DNA of 5,771 nt from assembly GCA_023422735.1 (NCBI GenBank), contig JAFAGL010000073.1:1-5771 (forward strand), written 5' to 3'. This stretch comes from Pseudomonadota bacterium (lineage in GTDB: Bacteria; Pseudomonadota; Alphaproteobacteria; Rhizobiales; Rhizobiaceae). Positions 1 through 5,047 of the stretch are shown in pieces. Under the pieces are notes generated by a model, which saw only the letters and a list, made by a program, of their open reading frames with translations, was not told the origin of the DNA and searched no databases. The position numbers were made by a program, and so were the translations under genes. Each line of letters begins with the position of its first letter. The stretch's first letter is position 1.

Positions 1-98
1 CGCCTGAAGAAAATATCGCTTTCGATCGCATGTCGGAAGACGATCTGATCGCGGGCATCGAAGGCCTGGTTGCTCCAGAAAAAAGCGACGACTTCTAA
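1..98 (+). CDS. rpoZ: RNA polymerase omega subunit, C-terminal end (partial)
   Basis: This is the 3' end of a gene that begins before the window. Reading from position 3, 31 codons run to a TAA stop at 96-98, giving a tail that contains FDRMSEDDLIAGIEGL and ends EKSDDF. From memory, this acidic tail matches the C-terminal extension of omega subunits in Rhizobiales; the conserved omega fold itself lies upstream and is not visible. Omega is a small core RNA polymerase subunit that helps beta' assemble and, in some bacteria, forms part of a (p)ppGpp site. Its position directly before the Rel/SpoT gene is the usual rhizobial arrangement and supports the call. Because only the tail is visible, the identification rests on that recalled similarity and on gene order. 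Confidence 0.88.
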   Translation, partial: PEENIAFDRMSEDDLIAGIEGLVAPEKSDDF

Positions 99-123
99 GC
101 ATTGGGCCACTTGGCCCAATTGC
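99..123 (+). terminator. Hairpin immediately after rpoZ
   Basis: A perfect 8-bp inverted repeat (ATTGGGCC at 101-108, loop ACTT, GGCCCAAT at 113-120) begins three bases after the rpoZ stop. It can be lengthened by two G-C pairs (99-100 with 122-123) if T121 is bulged. The first T run (130-133) starts about ten bases past the main stem, so this is not a textbook intrinsic terminator. It may be a 3' stability hairpin for the rpoZ mRNA, a weak terminator, or a protein-binding dyad. Confidence 0.4.
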
Positions 124-158
124 CGCATCTTTTACAGCGGCGATTTGATGCTAGTTAA

Positions 159-195
159 GGGGTATCGGCGCAGGATGGCGGCGATGCCCTTTTTT
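159..195 (+). terminator. Intrinsic-terminator-like hairpin with T6 tract, upstream of rsh
   Basis: GGGTATCG (160-167) pairs with CGATGCCC (182-189) through seven Watson-Crick pairs and one G-T wobble. The stem continues past a G-G mismatch (168/181) with three more pairs (169-171 with 178-180) around a 6-nt loop (172-177). Six T residues (190-195) follow directly. This is the classic form of a Rho-independent terminator. It ends 12 bp before the rsh Shine-Dalgarno sequence, so it either ends rpoZ transcription with an rsh promoter very close by, or acts as an attenuator in the rsh leader. The 3'-arm core GCGGCGAT (178-185) is also present upstream at 137-144. Confidence 0.6.
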
Positions 196-207
196 GTGCC
201 CGGTTTC

Positions 208-212
208 AGGAG
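208..212 (+). promoter_or_regulatory. Ribosome binding site of rsh
   Basis: AGGAG lies nine bases before the ATG at 222. A second ATG follows immediately at 225 with a less favourable spacing of 12, so 222 is the preferred start. Confidence 0.7.
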
Positions 213-221
213 CGACAACCA

Positions 222-2438
222 ATGATGCGTCAGTATGAGCTTGTCGAGCGCGTGCAGCGCTACAAGCCTGACGTGAACGAAGCGCTTTTGAACAAGGCCT
301 ATGTTTACGCCATGCAGAAGCATGGTCATCAAAAGCGCGCTTCCGGCGATCCTTATTTTTCCCATCCGCTGGAAGTCGCGGCGATTCTCACCGACATGCA
401 TATGGACGAGGCCACGATTGCGGTCGCGTTGCTGCATGACACGATCGAAGACACCTCTGCCACCCGACAAGAGATCGACCAGCTTTTCGGACAGGATCTG
501 GGCCGGCTGGTGGAAGGGCTGACCAAGCTCAAGAAGCTGGATCTTGTTTCCAAGAAAGCCGAGCAGGCCGAGAATCTGCGCAAGCTCCTGCTGGCCATTG
601 CACAGGATGTGCGCGTTCTGCTCGTGAAGCTTGCCGACCGCATGCACAATATGCGCACGCTCGATCACATGGCACCGGAAAAGCGGCTGCGCATTGCTGA
701 AGAAACCATGGATATCTACGCGCCCCTGGCCGGTCGCATGGGTATGCAGGGTGTGCGCGAGGAACTGGAAGAACTGGCCTTCCGGCACATCAACCCGGAA
801 GCCTACGAGACGGTGACCAACCGGCTGGCAGAGATTTTCGAGCGGAACAGAACGACGCTGAAAGACATCGAATCGCTGTTGTCGGAATTGTTCGAGCGGT
901 TCGGCATCAAGGCAAAGGTCACCAGCCGTCAGAAAAAGGCCTGGTCCGTATTCCGGAAAATGGAAACCAAGGCGCTGTCCTTCGATCAGCTGTCGGATAT
1001 TTTCGGCTTCCGCGTGCTGGTCAACTCGGTAGATGATTGTTACCGCGTGCTCGGGTTGATCCATACGACATGGGCGATGGTTCCCGGTCGTTTCAAGGAT
1101 TACATCTCTACGCCCAAGCAAAATGATTACCGTTCGATCCACACCACGATCGTTGGACCTGCAAAACAGCGCATCGAATTGCAGATCCGCACGGAAGAGA
1201 TGAACCGTATTGCCGAATATGGCGTAGCGGCTCATGCGCTTTACAAGGATGGCGTCAACAAGACGGCGCCCACCGGGCATGGCGTTTCAAAAGATACAAA
1301 CGCTTATGCCTGGCTGCGCCGCACGATTGAGGCGCTTGCGGAAGGCGATAATCCCGAAGACTTTCTGGAAAATACCAAACTCGAATTGTTCCAGGATCAG
1401 GTCTTCTGTTTTACGCCAAAGGGCAGGTTGATCGCCTTGCCGCGTGGCGCAACGCCGATCGATTTCGCTTATGCCGTTCACACCGATGTCGGCGACACAT
1501 GTGTCGGTGTGAAGGTGAACAGCCGCGTCATGCCGTTGATGACCGAACTCAAGAATGGCGACGAGGTGGAGATCATCCGCTCGAAAGCCCAGGTGCCGCC
1601 GGCTGCCTGGGAATCCATGGTTGTGACCGGCAAGGCGCGTTCTGCAATTCGTCGCGCAACGAAGAATGCCATTCGCAAGCAGTATTCCGGGCTTGGCATT
1701 CGTATTCTGGAGCGTGCCTTCGAGCGGACGGGAAAGAGCTTTTCGAAAGACAAGCTCAAGCCGGTGCTGCATAGGCTTGGGCACAAGGAAATCGACGATG
1801 TGCTGGCTGCAGTGGGGCGCGGCGAGTTGCCCTCGCAATATGTGATCAAAGCCGTTTTCCCGGATTTCAAGGATGAGCGCGTTTCGCCGATGCCGCGCAA
1901 ACGGGAGGAAGGCTGGTTCAACCTGCGCAATGCTGCGGGTATGCTGTTCCAGGTCCCTGGCAAGTCTTCGCGAAAATCCCGTTCTGGCGGCGCGGTTCCC
2001 ATCCGTGGCGTTCAGGGTGATCTGCCGGTGAAATTCGCCCCGGAAGGCGCGGTGCCGGGTGATCGGATCGTCGGCATTCTTGAGCCGGGGCAGGGCATTA
2101 CGATCTATCCGATCCAGTCTCCTTCGTTGACCGCATTCGATGATCACCCGGAGCGCTGGATCGATGTTCGTTGGGATATTGATGAAGAAACCGCCGAACG
2201 ATTTCCGGCGCGTATATCCGTGACCCTGATCAACGCGCCGGGTTCATTGGCGGAGATTGCGGGTGTCATCGCGGCCAACGACGCCAATATTCACAATCTT
2301 TCGATGGTGAGTACGGCCCCGGATTTCACCGAAATGATGATTGATCTGGAAGTCTGGGATCTGAAGCATCTGAACAGGCTTTTGTCGCAACTCAAGGACA
2401 CATCCAGCGTTAGTGACGCGCGGCGCGTCAATGGCTGA
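222..2438 (+). CDS. rsh: Bifunctional (p)ppGpp synthetase/hydrolase, Rel/SpoT family
   Basis: This 738-aa cytosolic enzyme makes (p)ppGpp from GTP/GDP and ATP and degrades it, controlling the stringent response. The N-terminal HD hydrolase domain (about 1-195) keeps its expected residues: R39, H48, H72-D73, E76-D77, D139 and N143. The synthetase domain (about 230-345) has the basic loop near 235-250, D259, the RFKD motif at 290-293, Y303, H307 and E319. RFKD is typical of bifunctional Rel/SpoT enzymes; RelA-type synthetase-only enzymes carry an acidic version. A TGS domain follows (about 386-450), then a helical region, and a C-terminal ACT/RRM domain (about 660-735). The length is close to that of rhizobial and Brucella Rsh. 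All catalytic residues I checked are present, so both activities are predicted. It is preceded by a terminator-like hairpin and followed after 21 bp by pyrE. Confidence 0.98.
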   Translation: MMRQYELVERVQRYKPDVNEALLNKAYVYAMQKHGHQKRASGDPYFSHPLEVAAILTDMHMDEATIAVALLHDTIEDTSATRQEIDQLFGQDLGRLVEGLTKLKKLDLVSKKAEQAENLRKLLLAIAQDVRVLLVKLADRMHNMRTLDHMAPEKRLRIAEETMDIYAPLAGRMGMQGVREELEELAFRHINPEAYETVTNRLAEIFERNRTTLKDIESLLSELFERFGIKAKVTSRQKKAWSVFRKMETKALSFDQLSDIFGFRVLVNSVDDCYRVLGLIHTTWAMVPGRFKDYISTPKQNDYRSIHTTIVGPAKQRIELQIRTEEMNRIAEYGVAAHALYKDGVNKTAPTGHGVSKDTNAYAWLRRTIEALAEGDNPEDFLENTKLELFQDQVFCFTPKGRLIALPRGATPIDFAYAVHTDVGDTCVGVKVNSRVMPLMTELKNGDEVEIIRSKAQVPPAAWESMVVTGKARSAIRRATKNAIRKQYSGLGIRILERAFERTGKSFSKDKLKPVLHRLGHKEIDDVLAAVGRGELPSQYVIKAVFPDFKDERVSPMPRKREEGWFNLRNAAGMLFQVPGKSSRKSRSGGAVPIRGVQGDLPVKFAPEGAVPGDRIVGILEPGQGITIYPIQSPSLTAFDDHPERWIDVRWDIDEETAERFPARISVTLINAPGSLAEIAGVIAANDANIHNLSMVSTAPDFTEMMIDLEVWDLKHLNRLLSQLKDTSSVSDARRVNG
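2414..2430 (+). other. GC-rich hairpin at the 3' end of rsh
   Basis: TGACGCG (2414-2420) and CGCGTCA (2424-2430) form a perfect 7-bp inverted repeat with a 3-nt loop, ending six bases before the end of the rsh stop context and 18 bases before the pyrE ribosome binding site. It encodes part of the DARRVNG tail. No T tract follows, so it is not an intrinsic terminator. It could mark an mRNA processing or stability point between rsh and pyrE, or simply follow from the coding sequence. Confidence 0.4.
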
Positions 2439-2448
2439 TACGATTGAT

Positions 2449-2453
2449 AGGAG
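2449..2453 (+). promoter_or_regulatory. Ribosome binding site that fixes the pyrE GTG start
   Basis: AGGAG lies six bases before GTG 2460. An in-frame TAG at 2448-2450 overlaps this site, so no upstream start is possible in the pyrE frame, and the first downstream ATG (codon 40) would delete conserved sequence. The GTG is therefore the supported start. Confidence 0.8.
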
Positions 2454-2459
2454 AGTTTC

Positions 2460-3050
2460 GTGGATACCAAAGAGGTACTCGACGTTTTTCGTGATGCCGG
2501 CGCCATACTGGAAGGCCATTTCATTCTGACATCGGGGCTGCGCAGCCCGATCTTTCTGCAAAAAGCGCGTGTGTTCATGCACGCCGATAAAACTGAAAAG
2601 CTTTGCCGGGCGCTTGCCGAAAAGATACGCGATGCCTATGCCGATGGCATCGATTACGTCGTGGGCCCGGCCATTGGCGGGCTGATCCCGTCATATGAAA
2701 CCTCACGGCATCTCGGCGTTCCTTCCATTTGGGTGGAGCGGGAAAACGGCGAGTTTCGGTTGAAGCGATTCGAGATCGAAAACGGCGCGCGTGTTGTGAT
2801 TGTTGAGGATATCGTGACCACTGGTCTGTCGATCCGGGAAACGGTCACGGCGATGGTCAAGGTCGGTGCCAATGTCATGGGTGCGGCCTGTATCATCGAT
2901 CGGTCGGCGGGCAAGGCCGATGTCGGCGTGCCGCTTCTGGCGCTCGCGCAATATGAGGTGCCGGCCTATCCACCGGATTTGATGCCGGAAGAACTGGCGA
3001 AAATTCCGCCTGTGAAACCGGGTTCCCGCCAAGCCAACGCGCCAGTCTGA
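2460..3050 (+). CDS. pyrE: Orotate phosphoribosyltransferase
   Basis: PyrE joins orotate to PRPP to give orotidine monophosphate, the fifth step of de novo pyrimidine synthesis, in the cytosol. The 196-aa product has the PRPP-binding signature VIVEDIVTTGLS at 113-124, with the E116-D117 pair and the TTG loop. It also has the N-terminal GHFILTSGLRSP segment (19-30) that helps form the orotate/PRPP site, VGPAIGGLIP (68-77), and the mobile-loop region around 93-103. Length fits the family. It starts with GTG behind a strong AGGAG site. It sits 21 bp after rsh and one base before acpS (TGA-G-ATG), so it is probably co-transcribed with both. I see no pyrimidine attenuator of the enterobacterial kind in the 21-bp gap. 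Confidence 0.97.
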   Translation: MDTKEVLDVFRDAGAILEGHFILTSGLRSPIFLQKARVFMHADKTEKLCRALAEKIRDAYADGIDYVVGPAIGGLIPSYETSRHLGVPSIWVERENGEFRLKRFEIENGARVVIVEDIVTTGLSIRETVTAMVKVGANVMGAACIIDRSAGKADVGVPLLALAQYEVPAYPPDLMPEELAKIPPVKPGSRQANAPV

Positions 3051-3051
3051 G

Positions 3052-3450
3052 ATGATTATCGGGATCGGCAGCGATCTGATCGACATCCGGCGCATCGAGC
3101 AAACGCTGGAGCGCCATGGGGATCGGTTCAGGGCTCGCGTTTTTACGGAGATCGAGCAGGCCAAGTCCGAACGACGCAAGGAGCGCGCGGCGTCATACGC
3201 CAAGCGTTTCGCCGCGAAGGAAGCCTGCGCCAAGGCTTTGGGAACGGGCATCTCCCGCGGAGTCTTTTGGCGCGATATGGGCGTCGTCAATCTGCCGGGC
3301 GGCAAGCCGACCATGGCATTGACGGCAGGAGCAAGTGATCGTCTTGCGCAGATGACCCCGGAGCGACACCGCGCCGTGGTGCATTTGACGATCACGGATG
3401 ATTATCCGCTTGCCCAGGCTTTCGTAATCATCGAAGCCTTGCCGGAATGA
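3052..3450 (+). CDS. acpS: Holo-[acyl-carrier-protein] synthase
   Basis: AcpS transfers the 4'-phosphopantetheine arm from coenzyme A to a serine of apo acyl carrier protein, activating it for fatty acid and lipid A synthesis. The 132-aa product has the family hallmarks: the N-terminal GIGSDLIDIRRI (4-15) with metal-binding D8, the central KRFAAKEACAKALGTG (51-66) with E57, a GGKP turn (83-86), and the C-terminal strand LTITDDYPLAQAFVIIE (112-128). Length is normal for the small trimeric AcpS type. The ATG is one base past the pyrE stop and no Shine-Dalgarno sequence is evident, so translation probably depends on ribosomes finishing pyrE. It is followed by an 83-bp gap before lepB, the usual neighbour in this order. 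Confidence 0.97.
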   Translation: MIIGIGSDLIDIRRIEQTLERHGDRFRARVFTEIEQAKSERRKERAASYAKRFAAKEACAKALGTGISRGVFWRDMGVVNLPGGKPTMALTAGASDRLAQMTPERHRAVVHLTITDDYPLAQAFVIIEALPE

Positions 3451-3480
3451 CGTGAAAGCATCCTTGTTGCGTCATTTTCT
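3445..3480 (+). terminator. Weak terminator-like stem overlapping the acpS stop
   Basis: AATGACG (3446-3452), which includes the acpS TGA, pairs with CGTCATT (3470-3476). The stem can be extended inward by two G-T wobbles and an A-T pair. A T-rich tail (TTTTCT, 3475-3480) overlaps the 3' arm. Only three of the seven core pairs are G-C, so termination would be inefficient. It may partly separate pyrE-acpS from lepB-rnc-era. Confidence 0.3.
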
Positions 3481-3495
3481 CCAGCCTTGCCCTGC

Positions 3496-3507
3496 ATTGC
3501 CCGCAAT
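3496..3507 (+). repeat. Short dyad ATTGC-CC-GCAAT upstream of lepB
   Basis: A perfect 5-bp inverted repeat with a 2-bp centre lies 27 bp before the lepB ATG. The loop is too short for a stable RNA hairpin, so if it matters it would be as a DNA-binding dyad. I could not find a convincing -35/-10 pair beside it, and it may be chance. Confidence 0.2.
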
Positions 3508-3522
3508 CTCTTGAACAGTTAA

Positions 3523-3527
3523 GAGAG
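3523..3527 (+). promoter_or_regulatory. Likely ribosome binding site for the upstream lepB start
   Basis: GAGAG lies six bases before ATG 3534. The match to the consensus is moderate, but it is better than anything I see before the alternative GTG at 3582, where only a GAG (3573-3575) is suitably placed. Confidence 0.45.
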
Positions 3528-3533
3528 AAGTGA

Positions 3534-4325
3534 ATGAAGCGCGCCGCATTTTCCGGGCGCTGGACGAGAGACGAGACAAGCGTGGCAGTCAAGAAAGATC
3601 AAAAGAGCGGTGGCTTTGGTGAAACCATCAATGTCATCGCCCAGGCGCTGATCCTGGCCCTGATAATCCGAACCTTGTTCTTCCAGCCATTTTCCATCCC
3701 ATCCGGATCGATGCGGCCGACCTTGCTTGAGGGCGATTATCTTTTCGTGACCAAATGGGCCTATGGCTATTCGCGCTATTCGCTGCCGTTCGGCCCGAAT
3801 CTGTTTGAAGGCCGCATTTGGGCGACCGCACCCGAGCGGGGTGATGTTGCCGTCTTCAAATATCCGCCGGATCCCTCGCTCGATTACATCAAGCGCGTTA
3901 TCGGTCTTCCCGGTGACCGCGTCCAGATGCGCAACGGTCAGTTGTTCATCAATGACGAGCCGGTCAAGCGCGAGCATGTTGGGCAGATCGACAATCCGGA
4001 TATCACGGAAGCCAATCGTCCGGTCGATGTTTACCGCGAAACGCTGCCGAACGGCGTATCCTATGATACGCTCGACCTGTCTCCCAATGCCGTGGGCGAT
4101 AATACGCGTGAGTTTTCCGTTCCGCCCGGCCATTATTTCATGATGGGCGACAATCGGGACAATTCCACCGACAGCCGTTTTGCGGTTGGTTATGTGCCGG
4201 AAGAAAATCTTGTCGGTCGCGCCAATATCATTTTCTTCTCCATTGCAGGTGGCGCAAGTCCGCTGGAAATCTGGCGCTGGCCGTCCGAATTGCGCGCATC
4301 GCGCTTATTGAACTCCGTCAATTGA
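3534..4325 (+). CDS. lepB: Signal peptidase I
   Basis: LepB is the membrane-bound serine protease that removes signal peptides from exported proteins on the periplasmic face of the inner membrane. From ATG 3534 the product is 263 aa. A cytosolic N-terminus leads into a single hydrophobic segment (about 33-50). The catalytic Ser motif IPSGSMRPTL follows, with nucleophile S59; the general-base motif DYIKRVIGLPGD gives K120; and the conserved C-terminal box GDNRDNSTDSR is at 205-215. All catalytic elements are intact. The start is uncertain: relatives, as I recall them, begin close to the KKDQKSGGFGE segment, and a GTG at 3582 (codon 17) would give 247 aa. The ATG has the better ribosome binding site, so I keep it. 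The stop shares one base with the rnc ATG, which suggests coupled translation. Confidence 0.96.
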   Translation: MKRAAFSGRWTRDETSVAVKKDQKSGGFGETINVIAQALILALIIRTLFFQPFSIPSGSMRPTLLEGDYLFVTKWAYGYSRYSLPFGPNLFEGRIWATAPERGDVAVFKYPPDPSLDYIKRVIGLPGDRVQMRNGQLFINDEPVKREHVGQIDNPDITEANRPVDVYRETLPNGVSYDTLDLSPNAVGDNTREFSVPPGHYFMMGDNRDNSTDSRFAVGYVPEENLVGRANIIFFSIAGGASPLEIWRWPSELRASRLLNSVN

Positions 4326-5047
4326 TGTCGGCGCGCCAGAAGAAAAACGAGCCGTCTGTTGGAGAACTCGAAGCGCGCATCGGATACACGTTCCAGGATC
4401 CGGAAGGACTGAACGGTGCGCTGACCCATGCGAGTGCGCGCGCAGCGGGTGGCGAAGACTATCAGCGCCTGGAATTTCTGGGCGATCGCGTGCTTGGGCT
4501 GGTTGTCGCCGACTGGTTGTTCCAAGATTATCCGACCTCCAACGAGGGCGACATGTCCGTGCGCCTCAATGCACTGGTCAACGCCGAAACGCTGGCGGAA
4601 ATCGCGGAAAACATCGGTCTGTCCGACTGGATCAAGGTCGGCAAGGAATTGCGCGGCGTGACAGGTCGCAAGCGCGTCAATATGCGCTCGGATGTGATGG
4701 AAGCACTGATTGCGGCGATCTATCTCGACGGTGGCTTCGAGCCCGCGCGCAAGTTCATCCGCACATTCTGGAAGACCCATGCCGCCAAAGCGGTGTCGGC
4801 GCGACGCGATGCCAAGACCGAGTTGCAGGAATGGGCACACCAACATCATACAGCCGCTCCGACCTATACGGTAACGAGCCGTAGCGGTCCCGATCACGAC
4901 CCGACTTTCATGGTCGGGGTGAAGATCGGCAAGCTGGCGGAAGAAACAGGGACGGGTCGGTCCAAACGCGAAGCAGAACAGGCCGCCGCGCGCGCCATGC
5001 TGTTGCGTGAGAACGTCTGGCCCGACGACGAGGATATAATCCAATGA
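4325..5047 (+). CDS. rnc: Ribonuclease III
   Basis: RNase III cuts double-stranded RNA and processes the rRNA precursor and some mRNAs. The 240-aa product has an endonuclease domain (about 8-150) with the signature RLEFLGDRVLG (48-58). Catalytic acidic residues are E50, D54, D123 and E126, with E74 in EGDMSVRLNALV. A double-stranded RNA-binding domain (about 163-228) ends with the helix RSKREAEQAAARAML. At the position of E. coli E38, just before RLEFLGD, this protein has Q47. I chose ATG 4325, which shares its A with the lepB TGA. A TTG at 4322 is also in frame but would overlap lepB further and add only one residue. No clear Shine-Dalgarno sequence is present, so translation is probably coupled to lepB. 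The 3' end overlaps era by four bases. Confidence 0.97.
   Translation: MSARQKKNEPSVGELEARIGYTFQDPEGLNGALTHASARAAGGEDYQRLEFLGDRVLGLVVADWLFQDYPTSNEGDMSVRLNALVNAETLAEIAENIGLSDWIKVGKELRGVTGRKRVNMRSDVMEALIAAIYLDGGFEPARKFIRTFWKTHAAKAVSARRDAKTELQEWAHQHHTAAPTYTVTSRSGPDHDPTFMVGVKIGKLAEETGTGRSKREAEQAAARAMLLRENVWPDDEDIIQ
5030..5034 (+). promoter_or_regulatory. Ribosome binding site of era
   Basis: GAGGA inside the last codons of rnc lies nine bases before ATG 5044. It supports that start over the nearby ATG at 5048, which is in a different frame from the Era G1 motif. Confidence 0.6.

Larger units (their letters stand above)
148..225 (+). other. Possible 25-codon leader reading frame before rsh
   Basis: An ATG at 148 opens a frame of 25 codons that closes at TGA 223-225. 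The peptide would begin MLVKGYRRRMAAM and end GFRSDNQ. Three consecutive arginine codons (CGG CGC AGG, 166-174) fall on the 5' arm and loop of the terminator-like hairpin at 160-195. The stop shares the bases ATGA with the rsh start at 222, the geometry of translational coupling. I see no good Shine-Dalgarno sequence before 148, and frames of this length are common by chance, so the call is speculative. Confidence 0.2.

Noticed and set aside
130..157. Possible rsh promoter: TTTACA (131-136) with TAGTTA (152-157)
   Set aside because: The spacer is only 15 bp and the -10 match is poor; the implied start would fall inside the terminator 5' arm. Not strong enough to annotate.
132..1280. A 382-codon open frame on the minus strand opposite the 5' half of rsh
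   Set aside because: It lies wholly opposite a gene with clear catalytic motifs, has no recognisable domain, and reads like a codon-bias shadow (rich in His, Arg, Leu and Gln).
1287..2147. A 286-codon minus-strand frame opposite the 3' half of rsh
   Set aside because: No family motifs and full overlap with Rsh; explained by the base composition of the sense codons.
2703..3395. A 230-codon minus-strand frame across pyrE and acpS
   Set aside because: It spans two genuine coupled genes on the other strand and is low-complexity, Arg-rich shadow sequence.
4322..4324. TTG as the rnc start
   Set aside because: It adds one residue before a good ATG at 4325, which forms the common TGATG coupling junction with lepB.
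4900..4918. CCCGAC/GTCGGG stem inside the RNA-binding-domain part of rnc, considered as an RNase III autoregulation site
   Set aside because: Only 6 bp with a 7-nt loop, within conserved coding sequence. It is too short for a typical RNase III target and likely chance.
4190..5044. A 284-codon minus-strand frame opposite rnc and the end of lepB
   Set aside because: It is antisense to well-conserved RNase III sequence, lacks recognisable domains, and has no supporting start signal.
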